This document shows, piece by piece, positions 29,658 through 39,710 of a stretch of DNA of 64,000 nt. Each line of letters begins with the position of its first letter. The first letter of the stretch is position 1. The stretch comes from CAVVFX01 sp963777595. GTDB taxonomy: Bacteria; Acidobacteriota; Terriglobia; Bryobacterales; Bryobacteraceae. A program made the position numbers and the translations under genes. Below the pieces are notes generated by a model, which made no database searches, had not been told where the DNA came from, and saw only the letters and a list, made by a program, of their open reading frames with translations. The stretch lies in NCBI GenBank assembly GCA_963777595.1, contig CAVZRE010000066.1, positions 134,597-198,596 on the forward strand. Direction: 5' to 3'.

Positions 29658-32600
29658 ATGTTCCTGCGTCACTTTACCTTATTCTTCGTGTCTGCAGCGC
29701 TGCTGCTGGCACAAGATCCGTACGGAAGGATCACCGGGCGGGTCGTCGACTCGGCCGCAGCCGTTGTCGCCGGCGTGAGTATTCGGGTAACCAACATTGA
29801 AACCGGTGTGGTGACCATTGGCAACAGCGATTCGGCCGGGAATTATGAGGCTCGCAATCTGGTCCCAGGACAGTACACCCTCGCGGCTGAGACTAAAGGA
29901 TTCAAACGGTACCAGCGAGGTCCGGTCGAGGTTCGCGTGGGCGACGTGTTGACTATCGACATCGCCTTGGAACTGGGAGAGGTTACCGATAGCGTCACGG
30001 TAACGACTGAGACGCCTCTGGTCGAGGCAGCTAACAGCAGCTTAAGCCAGATCGTCGACAAGCATCGGCTGGAGGACCTGCCGATGCCCAGTTCCGCGGC
30101 CATGTACCTGACGCAACTCATTCCTGGCATCGTTCAGACCACGCCGCCATCCGGCAACTGGCAGATCAACCAGCCTGGAAATATGAGCAACTTCGGAACC
30201 TACGGGACTGCAACCCAAACCAGCGAGTACACGCTCAATGGAGTTCCCAATATGCGCCAGTACGGCATGATCAACTTCCAGCCCATGCCCGAAATCCTGC
30301 AGGAGTTTCGCGTCGAAACCGCGCCTTTCGACGCATCGTCGGGGCATTTTACCGGATCGCACGTCAACATGGTGACCAAAACTGGCACTAATTCTTTTCA
30401 CGGTAGCCTCACCTACCAAGGCAATTGGCGGCCGCTGCTGACGCACCCGTTCTTTACTAACTCTGCGATTTACAACCTCGCAACCGGACCGGTCACGGCT
30501 GCCAAAGTCGATTCTCTCTTTCCGCCTACCCGTATGAACCGCTATCGCGGCGAAATCACCGGACCGGTCTACATTCCGAAGCTATACAACGGGCGCAATC
30601 GCATGTTCTTCACCTTCGGTGCGGACCTTTTTTCGCGTGTCTTTGTGCCCGCCGTGACGTCCCTCACCGTACCCACCATGGCGGAACGCACTGGAGATTT
30701 CTCGGCGCTGCTCAAACTCGGCGCTCAGTATCAGATTTACGATCCCGCCACCATTGCTCCGGCAGCCAATGGCCGGTTCAGCCGCGCGCCCCTACCGGGT
30801 AACATCATTCCAGCGAGCCGCCTCAATCCTGTCGCGCAGCAGCTTCTCGGCTATTACCCATTTCCCAATGCTCCCGGCACCGTCGACGGCCTGAACAACT
30901 ATAGCGGCGCTCCCGTGAACCGCCCCACTCACCACAACTACATCGGACGCATCGACGACGTCATCAACCAGAATAATCGTTTGTTTATCTCGGTCCAGCA
31001 TGGCCGGGAGAACACGCCGGTACAAAATATAAGCGGCGATAACTTTCAGAACGATTTCGCTAAAGCGGCTTTCCTGGGACAGCTCAACGAAGAGCCGGGA
31101 ATGGGCTATACCGTCAACGATGTCCTCTCGCTTCGCCCGGATCTGGTCCTCGAACTTCGCGCCGGAGTCAATATCCTAAGAGTCACGACCCAACCGGCCT
31201 CATCGGGCCTCAATTTACAGACGCTCGGTCTTCCCGGCTCGCTGGTCAGCCAGCTCAATGGTTCCCAGACGGCGTTCCCACAGATGAACATTACCGGTTA
31301 TTCCCCAATTGGCCCCGCAAACGACGGCACCAGCGTGCAGCACAATTATTACTACCTGGCCGGCGACGTCGCCACCAACCACGGCAATCACAGTGTGCGA
31401 ATGGGCGTGGAAGCTCGCGAGATTCAAGAGAATACCAACAACGTCGGCGACGTCTCGCCCAACTACACCTTCGGCACCGCCTGGACCCAGGGACCGCTCG
31501 ATAACTCGCCCGCATCGCCCGTCGGACAAGGTTTGGCGTCCTTTCTGCTGGGCCTTCCCACCACCGGACAAATCGACCGCAATGCTTCACAAGCTCAGCA
31601 GAACAAGTACGTGGCCTTGTTCGTCCAGGATGATTGGAAGGTGTCCCGCAAACTAACGGTGAATCTGGGAATGCGTTACGAACTCGAATTGCCGACGACA
31701 GAACGTTTCAACCGTGAGAACCGGGGCTTCGCTTTCTCCACGCCGAATCCTATTGAAGCCGCGGCGCAGGCTAACTATGCCAAGAATCCCATCCCGCAAA
31801 TTCCCGCGGCCGCCTTTCAAACTCTCGGCGGGATTTTGTTTGCCGGCGCGAACGGTGTGCCGCGCGGCTTGTGGAACACCGACGGGCTGACCTTCGCGCC
31901 GCGCGCCGGTCTCGCATATCAGCTTGACTCGAAGACCGTCGTCCGCGCCGGCTATGGTATTTTCTGGGACACGCTGGGCGCCGACTCCATCGCGGGGTTG
32001 CAGCAGGGCTTTAGCCAGAGCACCACGCTTACGCCGAGCTTAAACAACGGACAAAGCTTTCAAGCCACGCTGACGAATCCCTTCCCGTCAGGATTGCTGT
32101 CTCCCTCGGGCGCCGCCGGTGGCTTGCAGACCTTTTTAGGGCAGACCGTCAGTGTGCAGTGGCCGGACCGGAAGCCGGCCTATGCGCAGCGCTGGACTTT
32201 CGGCCTCCAGCACGAACTGCCCGGACGCGTGGTGATCGAGATAGGCTATGTTGGCAACCGGGGGACAGGTCTGGCGATGACTCAAGGCCTGGACTCGACT
32301 CCCAAGCAGTATCTGAGCACCTCGCCCGTGCGCGACCAGACCGTTATCAATACGTTGAGCCAGGCTGTTCCAAATCCGTTCAACGGGCTGCCGCAGTTCG
32401 CCGGAAGTTCCCTGCAGGGCCAGACCGTCGCGCTCTCCCAGTTGCTTGCTCCCTATCCCGAATTCAGCGGTGTCAGCACGACCCTCAGCTCCGGCTTCTC
32501 CTGGTATCACGGTTTAGAGGTCCGGGCTGACAAACGAATCACCCATGATCTTTCGATGCAGGCCAGTTTTACCTGGTCGAAGGACATGGAAGCCATTGCC

Positions 32601-33188
32601 AAGCTGAACAATACCGACGCCGGCCCTTCGCACGTGATTTCCACCCTGGACCGTCCGCTCCATATTGTCGTGAGCGGACTCTATGAACTGCCGGTAGGAA
32701 AAGGAAAGCAGTTCCTTTCGAAATCGCCGCGAATCGTGAACCAAGTCCTGGGCGGATGGTCGGTCCAGGCCATATTCCAGGGACAAAGCGGACCGCCGAT
32801 CGGTTTCGGGAACATTATCTTCACCGGAAATCTGGCTGACCTGGTGTTGCCGATTGATCAGCGAACGATTCAGCGGTGGTTCAACACCAGCGCCGGCTTC
32901 AACGAGAGCTCCGCTCAGCAACTGGCCGACAATATCCGGACATTTCCGCTGCGCCTGACAGGTTTGCGGGCCAACGGTTACAACAATTGGGACATGTCGA
33001 TCTTCAAGGGTTTCCAACTGAGGGAGAAAATCACGTTTCAACTGCGCGCCGAAGCTCAGGACGCCCTCAATCACGCCATGTTCGACACGCCCAATACTAC
33101 TCCCACCAGTTCGTTGTTTGGACAAGTGACCGCGACGGTAGGCGCGCAGCAGCGCGTCGTCACGATGGGCGCTCGCCTGATGTGGTAG
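29658..33188 (+). CDS. TonB-dependent receptor (Oar-like) with carboxypeptidase-regulatory domain
   Basis: The open frame begins at 29595, but ATG 29658 opens a good signal peptide (MFLRHFTLFFVSAALLLAQ), giving 1176 residues. The N-terminal CarboxypepD_reg domain (about 22-105) carries GRITGRVVDSAAAVVAGVS and NLVPGQYTLAAETKGF. A plug-like region with TVTTETPLVEAANSSLSQIV and YTLNGVPN follows, then a long outer-membrane barrel (VFVQDDWKVSRKLTVNLGMR-type strands) ending GARLMW with a C-terminal aromatic. Acidobacteria, especially Solibacter, carry dozens of these Oar-like receptors; substrates are generally unknown. The Gfo/Idh oxidoreductase follows 159 bases later. Confidence 0.93.
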   Translation: MFLRHFTLFFVSAALLLAQDPYGRITGRVVDSAAAVVAGVSIRVTNIETGVVTIGNSDSAGNYEARNLVPGQYTLAAETKGFKRYQRGPVEVRVGDVLTIDIALELGEVTDSVTVTTETPLVEAANSSLSQIVDKHRLEDLPMPSSAAMYLTQLIPGIVQTTPPSGNWQINQPGNMSNFGTYGTATQTSEYTLNGVPNMRQYGMINFQPMPEILQEFRVETAPFDASSGHFTGSHVNMVTKTGTNSFHGSLTYQGNWRPLLTHPFFTNSAIYNLATGPVTAAKVDSLFPPTRMNRYRGEITGPVYIPKLYNGRNRMFFTFGADLFSRVFVPAVTSLTVPTMAERTGDFSALLKLGAQYQIYDPATIAPAANGRFSRAPLPGNIIPASRLNPVAQQLLGYYPFPNAPGTVDGLNNYSGAPVNRPTHHNYIGRIDDVINQNNRLFISVQHGRENTPVQNISGDNFQNDFAKAAFLGQLNEEPGMGYTVNDVLSLRPDLVLELRAGVNILRVTTQPASSGLNLQTLGLPGSLVSQLNGSQTAFPQMNITGYSPIGPANDGTSVQHNYYYLAGDVATNHGNHSVRMGVEAREIQENTNNVGDVSPNYTFGTAWTQGPLDNSPASPVGQGLASFLLGLPTTGQIDRNASQAQQNKYVALFVQDDWKVSRKLTVNLGMRYELELPTTERFNRENRGFAFSTPNPIEAAAQANYAKNPIPQIPAAAFQTLGGILFAGANGVPRGLWNTDGLTFAPRAGLAYQLDSKTVVRAGYGIFWDTLGADSIAGLQQGFSQSTTLTPSLNNGQSFQATLTNPFPSGLLSPSGAAGGLQTFLGQTVSVQWPDRKPAYAQRWTFGLQHELPGRVVIEIGYVGNRGTGLAMTQGLDSTPKQYLSTSPVRDQTVINTLSQAVPNPFNGLPQFAGSSLQGQTVALSQLLAPYPEFSGVSTTLSSGFSWYHGLEVRADKRITHDLSMQASFTWSKDMEAIAKLNNTDAGPSHVISTLDRPLHIVVSGLYELPVGKGKQFLSKSPRIVNQVLGGWSVQAIFQGQSGPPIGFGNIIFTGNLADLVLPIDQRTIQRWFNTSAGFNESSAQQLADNIRTFPLRLTGLRANGYNNWDMSIFKGFQLREKITFQLRAEAQDALNHAMFDTPNTTPTSSLFGQVTATVGAQQRVVTMGARLMW

Positions 33189-33347
33189 CCCTCCGGATTG
33201 CGCCCGCTGATCGCCTGTGAATCGAGATACCCGACATCCGGATGCGCGGTTTTTGTAGCGGTCCTCGGCTGGGCAACCGCCGGCTTGGAATACCACACCA
33301 AGTCTGCGCCGGAGGTAATCCGTCTTACGACACGGTATCCTGGTGCT

Positions 33348-34550
33348 ATGATCCCGTCACGCCGACATTTCATCAGGAGCGCTGCCACCGGCATTGGAAC
33401 ATTCGCCGCCTCTCGCGTGTTAGGCGCTAACGATCGAATACGCCTGGGCATCATCGGTATTGGGGACCGCGGAACGCAAATCGCCCGTGAAGCCATCGCC
33501 TGTCCCAACACGGACTTCGTGGCTTTCGCCGATATCTACACCCGTCGCCTGGAAGACGCCAAGAAACTCGCTCCCAACGCCAAGACATACCTTGATTACC
33601 GGCACATGCTGGAGGACAAGTCGATCGACGCCGTGCTGATCGCAACCCCGCAGCATCTCCATTGCGAGTGCTTCGTCGCGGCCATGCAAGCCGGCAAACA
33701 TGTCTATCAGGAAAAGACCATGGCGTTCTCGGTCGACCACGCCAAACGCATGCGGGCGGCTTATCAGGCAGCCGGCAACCGCACCGTCCAGATCGGGCAC
33801 CAATGGTGTTCGTCGGGCCAGGTGACGGATGCGCTTAGCTTTCTCAAAAGCGGTAACGTCGGCAAAATCACGGCAATCCACGCCCACATGTATCGCAATA
33901 CGCCGCACGGCAAGCCCCAGTGGTCGCGGCCAGTTTATCCGGATATGACGCCCGAAAACATCATCTGGAAATCCTTTCAGGGCGAATCCGAGCCGCACGG
34001 TTTCGACGCCAACCGCTATATCAACTGGCGCTTTTTCTGGGACTACTCCGGTGGCAACGTCTATGAAAACATGTGCCACCAGATAGCTTTCTGGTACAAG
34101 GTGATGAACCTCCAGATTCCCAAGGCAGTGACCATGACCGGCGGCCTCTATTTGTGGAAAGACGGACGCGAGGTTCCCGATACCATGAACGTTTCCATGG
34201 AACAGCCCGAAGACATGCTTTTCACCTGGGACTCCGGCTTCGGCAACAACGCGCTCGGTGTCACCGAAGACGTGCTGGGCGATGACGGCACCATTTCCAA
34301 GGGACAGCAGATCCGGTATTCCCCCCAGAAAGTGAATAAGCGAGAAGGCGTCGAGGTGGTCGGCCAAACCCCTACCGATCCTCGCGGGCACATGCAGAAT
34401 TTCCTCGATTGCATCCGCTCGGGGACCCCGACGAATTGCCCGGTCGAGGTTGGGTTCCGGGTTGCCATTGCCTGCCGGATGGCGGTGGACAGCTATCGCC
34501 AGCAGCGGACCCTCCGCTGGGACGCCGCCAAAGAAGAAATCGTCTCGTAA
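33348..34550 (+). CDS. Tat-exported Gfo/Idh/MocA-family oxidoreductase
   Basis: Start chosen at ATG 33348, which begins a Tat leader (MIPSRRHFIRSAATGIG); the longer frame from 33198 has no support. The 400-residue protein has the NAD(P)-binding motif IRLGIIGIGDRGTQIA, the EKTMAFSVDHAKR segment with the conserved lysine in the EKP-like motif (here EKT), and RFFWDYSGGNVYENMCHQ in the C-terminal domain. Exported Gfo/Idh proteins are common in Acidobacteria and Planctomycetes and act on sugars or glycans. The EKP proline is replaced by Thr, which is common in the exported group. Substrate unknown. Confidence 0.88.
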   Translation: MIPSRRHFIRSAATGIGTFAASRVLGANDRIRLGIIGIGDRGTQIAREAIACPNTDFVAFADIYTRRLEDAKKLAPNAKTYLDYRHMLEDKSIDAVLIATPQHLHCECFVAAMQAGKHVYQEKTMAFSVDHAKRMRAAYQAAGNRTVQIGHQWCSSGQVTDALSFLKSGNVGKITAIHAHMYRNTPHGKPQWSRPVYPDMTPENIIWKSFQGESEPHGFDANRYINWRFFWDYSGGNVYENMCHQIAFWYKVMNLQIPKAVTMTGGLYLWKDGREVPDTMNVSMEQPEDMLFTWDSGFGNNALGVTEDVLGDDGTISKGQQIRYSPQKVNKREGVEVVGQTPTDPRGHMQNFLDCIRSGTPTNCPVEVGFRVAIACRMAVDSYRQQRTLRWDAAKEEIVS

Positions 34551-34722
34551 GACAGTGCGCCTGCGCCTCAAATCTATTCTTTTTCGTGCTCTTCAGGTGA
34601 AGAACCGCGGGCCGGCAGCGCCGAGGTCCCGTAAAATTGAGGATCGGATTTTGCCGTGTGTCGCGTGCCCGAAGGCGACGGCCGTTTATTCATCTAGCAA
34701 TACCGATTTCAGCCTGTGAATT

Positions 34723-35869
34723 ATGGACTTTGAGTATTCAGCCGAACAGCTCCAATTGAGACGCGCGGTTCGCGAATTCGCGCAGGTCGAAATCGCGCCG
34801 CACGTTCTCGATTGGGACGAGAGCCAAACGTTTCCGCTCGACGTCATTAAGAAACTTGGCCAGCTCGGTTACATGGGTGCGATTTTCCCCGAAGAGTATG
34901 GCGGCGCGGGCCTCGGTTACGTCGAATATGCCATCATCATCGAGGAACTTTCGCGCGTCGACGGCTCGGTAGGCATTATCATCGCAGCCCACACTTCGCT
35001 GTGCAGCAATCATATCTATAAGGCTGGAACCGAGGATCAGAAGCGAAAATATCTGAGCAAACTGACTACGGGCGAATGGCTCGGCTGCTGGTCCTTGACC
35101 GAACCGGAAGCCGGATCGGACGCGGCGGGTACGCGATCCTCCGCGGTTCGCGACCAGGACCACTGGATCCTGAACGGCGCAAAAACTTTCACCACCAATG
35201 CCCACTACGCAGACGTCTGCGTGGCCATGGCAGTGACCGATCGCGCCGCGGCTCAGCACGGAATATCGGCGTTTATTCTCGAAAAAGACACGCCTGGCTT
35301 CCGTGCCGGCAAGAAAGAAAACAAGCTTGGCCTCCGAGCCAGCGCTACTGGTGAAGTCATCTTCTCGGGATGCCGCCTGGCGGATTCACAACTCCTCGGC
35401 AAACCAGGCGAGGGTTTCATCGACAGCCTCAAGACGCTCGACGGTGGCCGCGTTTCCATCGCCGCGCTTTCCATCGGCATGGCGCAGGGCGCCTACGATG
35501 CAGCCCTCAGGTATTCTAAAATTCGGAAGCAGTTCGGCCGGCCGATTTCGGAATTCCAGGCCATTCAACACAAGCTGGTAGACATGGCGACCGATATTGA
35601 CGCCTCGCGCCTGCTTGACCTACCGGGCGGCCCGTATGATCGACCAGGGCAAGCGGGTCACCCGTGAATCGGCTATGGCCAAGTTGTTCGCCTCCGAGGC
35701 TGCCGTGCGCATCGCCAACGAAGCTGTGCAGATCCATGGAGGCTACGGCTTCATCAAAGATTATCCCGTCGAGAAGTTCTATCGTGACGTGAAGCTCTGC
35801 ACCATCGGCGAAGGCACGAGCGAGATCCAGCGTCTCGTCATCGCCCGTCAGCTACTCAAAGACGCATAA
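34723..35869 (+). pseudogene. Acyl-CoA dehydrogenase, interrupted by a one-base insertion
   Basis: Two frames together encode a normal-length (381-residue) acyl-CoA dehydrogenase. Frame one (34723-35667) carries FPEEYGGAGLGYVEYAIIIEE, WSLTEPEAGSDAAG and the FAD/substrate regions; it ends in a short false tail after DIDASRLL. The other frame resumes with TYRAARMIDQGKRVTRESAM and contains the catalytic region YGFIKDYPVEKFYRDVKL and GTSEIQRLVIARQLL. Removing one base near G35617 (CTGCTTGACC to CTGCTTACC) restores the reading frame. No other damage is seen, so this is either a very recent mutation or a sequence error. The enzyme would oxidise acyl-CoA with electron transfer flavoprotein. Confidence 0.85.
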
Positions 35870-36093
35870 TACACATCATGCCGGCCCGGACCGTATCGAA
35901 TCCGAGATGCGGCCAGGTCGCTTCGCCGCAAGCCTTCCTGCGCACCGTCGCCCGTCGAATGCATGGGCATGGCGAAGTTGTTGTGTACCATAGGTGGAAG
36001 TGAAAGCGGTAATGAAAGGCCACGACGGAGCCGTGTTCGGCGGATGACGTTGCGAGCTACAGAATTGGACGCTCTCCAGCACAAGATAAATCT

Positions 36094-36955
36094 ATGAACA
36101 CAACCATCGGCATTATCGGCGGAAGCGGCCTCTACTCCATGCCCGGTTTTTCGCAATCGGACGAAATCGTCATTGACACGCCTTTCGGCAAGCCCTCGGA
36201 CAATCTCCATCGTAGGCATTCTGGCAGGCAAACAGGTCGCCTTCCTCGCGCGCCATGGCCGCGGTCATCGCGTTTCGCCCAGCGAACTCAACTTCCGCGC
36301 CAACATTTACGCAATGAAATCGCTGGGCGTCACCCGGATCGTCTCGCTGAGCGCAGTCGGCTCGCTCAAGGAAGAACACCGGCCCCTCGACTTCGTGATC
36401 CCCGATCAGTTCTTCGATCGCACCCGCGGGCGCATCTCCACTTTCTTTGGCGAAGGCCTCGTCGCGCATATCAGTTTCGCCGATCCCATCTGTCCCCAAC
36501 TTGCGGAGTTGGTAACCGGCGCGGCCACCGAAGAAGGAGTCAACGCGAAGAAGGGCGGAACCTACCTGTGCATGGAGGGCCCTGCGTTCTCCACCAAAGC
36601 GGAATCCAATATTTACCGGTCATGGGGTATGGACGTCATCGGGATGACCAATCTTCAGGAAGCCAAACTGGCGCGCGAGGCCGAGATCTGTTACGTCACC
36701 ATCGCCATGGTCACCGACTATGACTGCTGGCATCCGCACCACGATGCCGTTACCGTCACCGATATCATCGCCATCTTAAATCAAAACGCCGCAAACGCCT
36801 GCAAAGTGGTAGCGGCCGTGGTGGATAAAATCCCCGAGGAACGCTCCTGTAAGTGTGGTTCGGCGCTGGCGCACGCCATCATCACGGACAAGCAACTGGT
36901 GCCCGAAAATACGCTAAGGAAGTTGGATCTGATTGTCGGCAAATACTTCGCCTGA
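36094..36955 (+). pseudogene. mtnP: S-methyl-5'-thioadenosine phosphorylase, interrupted by a one-base insertion
   Basis: The first frame gives IGIIGGSGLYSMPGF and IDTPFGKPSD, the phosphate-binding N-terminus of MTA phosphorylases. The second frame picks up ISIVGILAGKQVAFLARHGRGHR and runs to the end with NFRANIYAMKSLGVTRIVSLSAVGSL, CMEGPAFSTKAES and GMTNLQEAKLAREAEICY. Deleting one A at 36202-36203 (GACAATC to GACATC) joins them into a 286-residue protein of normal length. It would cleave methylthioadenosine to adenine and methylthioribose-1-phosphate in methionine salvage. It lies in the same 1.5-kb stretch as the frameshifted acyl-CoA dehydrogenase. Its end overlaps the next gene by 23 bases. 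Confidence 0.87.
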
Positions 36956-38243
36956 TCAAATCGCGCAACGCGTCTTATCGGCCTGTCTGAATTCTGCCGA
37001 TGGAAGCGCCGCGTGGCAGCCACACGATATCGACACGCTCGTCGATACTGATTCGGAGGCGCTATTCCGCGTCGTGGCCGAAGGCCTGGCTGACCGCTTC
37101 GATCCCCGGCTCGACGATCTATACGCCGACATCTTCAGCCACGCCGTCGCGCGAATCGACAATCGCTACACCGCCGGCGAACTCCGCAGCCGCTACCGCC
37201 ATCTCAAGCGTATCCGGCCTTACGTCCCCGTCGTCGACCCGATGGATGTGATGCGCGAGCGAGTCTTGAAAGTCGAATACAAAGCCCTGCGCAGTTTGCG
37301 GACTCACGGGGCATCTTATCAGGTGCCTGGAGTCGCGCCGCCTCCACTCAAAGATAACGGCCCCGATCCCCAGCGAATCGTACTCCTGTCACGGGTTACT
37401 CTCGGCGCGGATATCGCCGTCACGAGCATCTTCGCACAAGCCCTCCAGGCGCGATTTCCCCACTCGGAACTGATCTTTGCCGGCAACCGGAAATCGGCCG
37501 AACTGCTCGGCTTGCCGCTGCTGGCGGTGGACTATCCACGCTCGGGCGGCCTCCGCGCGCGGCTACGCGCTGTAGCCGAAATCCGTGCTCTCGGAGACGA
37601 CTCGCTGATCGTGGATCCCGATTCGCGTCTGACCCAACTCGGGATTTATCCAGTCGCCCCTGAGCAGCGCTATTATTTCTTCAATAGCCGCGGTGTAGAT
37701 GCCCGCGGTTCGCTTACCGACCTGGCACGCGACTGGTGCGCGCAGGTTTTCGAGGTGGATATTCCCCAGCCGCGTCTTACCGTAGCAGAGCCGCCGTTTG
37801 ACTACGCACGCCCGGCGATAACCGTGAGCTTCGGAGTCGGCGGGAACGATACCAAACGGATCGACGGCGCGTTCGAGCGAAGACTCGTCGAGGAGCTTAG
37901 CAGCTGCGCGGCCACCGTTATCATAGACAAAGGAGCCGGCGACGAAGAAACTGCACGCGCGGAAGCGGCTGGCATCGGACTCTCAAACGTAAGGTTCTGG
38001 AGCGGGAGCTTCGCCGCCTTCGCGGCCTTCATCGCCAGAAGCGACCTCTACGTAGGGTACGACTCCGCCGGACAGCACGCCGCCGATGCTTTGGGCATTC
38101 CGCTGGTGAGCATCTTCGCCGGAGCCGTCAATGACCGCTTCTTCGAACGCTGGCGTCCCACCGGTCGCGTGGTCCGTATCGACGGTGGCTCGCCGGAATC
38201 CGCCTTCGTCCGAGTCCGTTCAGCGCTCCCGCACTTACAATAG
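36933..38243 (+). CDS. Glycosyltransferase-9/heptosyltransferase-like protein
   Basis: A 436-residue protein, TTG start inside the MTA phosphorylase end. The N-terminal 120 residues are helical and unfamiliar. The rest shows a GT-B-like pattern: RIVLLSRVTLGADIAVTSIF, then LIVDPDSRLTQLG and a C-terminal domain with ITVSFGVGGNDTKR and YVGYDSAGQHAADALGIPLVSIFAG, the last closely like the ADP-heptose-binding region of heptosyltransferases. It may move a sugar in envelope glycan synthesis, but the N-terminal part is unusual and the donor unknown. Overlap with mtnP suggests cotranscription. Confidence 0.7.
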   Translation: MSANTSPDQIAQRVLSACLNSADGSAAWQPHDIDTLVDTDSEALFRVVAEGLADRFDPRLDDLYADIFSHAVARIDNRYTAGELRSRYRHLKRIRPYVPVVDPMDVMRERVLKVEYKALRSLRTHGASYQVPGVAPPPLKDNGPDPQRIVLLSRVTLGADIAVTSIFAQALQARFPHSELIFAGNRKSAELLGLPLLAVDYPRSGGLRARLRAVAEIRALGDDSLIVDPDSRLTQLGIYPVAPEQRYYFFNSRGVDARGSLTDLARDWCAQVFEVDIPQPRLTVAEPPFDYARPAITVSFGVGGNDTKRIDGAFERRLVEELSSCAATVIIDKGAGDEETARAEAAGIGLSNVRFWSGSFAAFAAFIARSDLYVGYDSAGQHAADALGIPLVSIFAGAVNDRFFERWRPTGRVVRIDGGSPESAFVRVRSALPHLQ

Positions 38244-38327
38244 CCGTCGAAATCTATTGCATGACGGCCGGCAAGACTTCCTGCGGGCTCGGAGCTGATT
38301 CGAAGCGGCCCGCGCGTGCTGCTTTCT

Positions 38328-39710
38328 CTACCCACGGTCATTTTGCGGCAGCACGATATTGACCTCCAATCCCTGAGGCGATCTGTTCTGAGCCGTGATG
38401 GTTCCACCGTGTAAACGAACGATGCGGTCGGCTATAGCGAGACCGAGGCCCGTTCCGCCGGAATAGCGATCGCGTGCACCCTCTACACGATAGAAAGGTC
38501 TGAAGATGTTGACAAGGTCGGCGTCAGGAACACCAGGTCCTTGATCGCAAACGGCGACGAGAACACGCGGACCACTCTCGGCATTCACCCTACGCATCTG
38601 GATCTCGACGCAACTCTCCGGAGCGGTGTAGCGAGTCGCATTTCGAATGACGTTTTCGAAGGCGCTGCGCAACAGGTTCAGGTTGCCTTGAATCCAAATC
38701 TCATTTTCGGCTGCTACGTCGATCGTGACGGCTCTTCGCTGGGATTCGAAACGAGCGTCCTGCGCGATCCATCGCACCAACTCCGCCAAGTTGACGCGAT
38801 CCATCGGAATCGGTTCCGACTGGCTATCAAGCTTTGCCACCATGAGCAAACGCGCGATCAATTCATTCAGGCATTCCAGATCTTGCTCCATGTGCTCGAA
38901 GACAACGTCGTCGCCCTTTCGCTCGCGGCCGAGATCGAGCGCCACCACTAACCGCGCCAACGGAGATCTCAACTCATGCGAGATGTCCGAGAGAAGCTGC
39001 TGCTGCTGGCGAATCAACTGCTCGATACGCTCCGCCATGGCATTGAAATCGCGCACCAATTCGCCAATCTCGTCATGCCTCCGGCTCACTTCCTCAGGCG
39101 CACGGACACCTAAATTTCCGGCAGCCAGCTCTTGAGCGACTCGTCGCAGATGAAAGATCGGAGTGGTCAGATATCTGGTCAGGAGGAAGCAGACGAACCC
39201 CGATACCAGGAAAGCCAAGCCCCATTGCGCTCCGATTCGGGTATGACTCATGCCGAATGCCGCACGAGGTCCCGCCGGCAGTTCGGTTGCAAACGTGTAG
39301 AGGCGTCCGTCCGCGCCGTTCAACTTCATGGCCATGCGGGCGAGCCCGTATCGGATATCGAAACAGACGGTCCGTGACGGCGTGATTTGTGAAACCAAAC
39401 CGGCGAGAGTTGCACACTGGCTGCCCGAAATCGGACGGCCCTGCGAATCGAAGAGGCACGCTCGAAGTTTACTCCGGTAGAGCAGTTGATCAAGGTAGCG
39501 AGTACCGGCCAGCGAGCCATGAGCTTCGACGCTCTCAATCGCAGCCTGACCGGTATAGCGAGCCGTGTCGGTTAGGGTGGTGTACCAGAGCGAGGGTACA
39601 CTTTGCGGTCCGAAAATGAAAGCCAGAACCAGAGCCAGCGCGGTCAGGATGGCAGTGCCCCAGAACCAGAGGAACATCTTCAGAAAAAGGCTACGCAAGG
39701 GGAGCCTCAC
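38328..39710 (-). CDS. Sensor histidine kinase (CpxA/EnvZ type)
   Basis: A 460-residue kinase: membrane helix at about 12-33, periplasmic domain to about 160, second helix at about 163-183, HAMP (PIFHLRRVAQELAAGNLGVR, about 184-235), HisKA with the phospho-histidine in SDISHELRSPLARL, and HATPase motifs ENVIRNATRYT, CDQGPGVPDADL and GGTGLGLAIADRIVRLHGG. The pattern, including the QQQQLLSDISHELRSPL segment, matches CpxA-like envelope sensors. The start overlaps the stop of the regulator gene by four bases (ATGA). No dedicated signal domain is recognised. Confidence 0.94.
   Translation of the reverse strand: MRLPLRSLFLKMFLWFWGTAILTALALVLAFIFGPQSVPSLWYTTLTDTARYTGQAAIESVEAHGSLAGTRYLDQLLYRSKLRACLFDSQGRPISGSQCATLAGLVSQITPSRTVCFDIRYGLARMAMKLNGADGRLYTFATELPAGPRAAFGMSHTRIGAQWGLAFLVSGFVCFLLTRYLTTPIFHLRRVAQELAAGNLGVRAPEEVSRRHDEIGELVRDFNAMAERIEQLIRQQQQLLSDISHELRSPLARLVVALDLGRERKGDDVVFEHMEQDLECLNELIARLLMVAKLDSQSEPIPMDRVNLAELVRWIAQDARFESQRRAVTIDVAAENEIWIQGNLNLLRSAFENVIRNATRYTAPESCVEIQMRRVNAESGPRVLVAVCDQGPGVPDADLVNIFRPFYRVEGARDRYSGGTGLGLAIADRIVRLHGGTITAQNRSPQGLEVNIVLPQNDRG

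Noticed and set aside
33420..34571. Open frame of 383 codons on the minus strand
   Set aside because: It is antisense to the Gfo/Idh gene, which has clear family motifs and a Tat leader. The antisense translation shows no recognisable pattern; long shadows are common in GC-rich genes.
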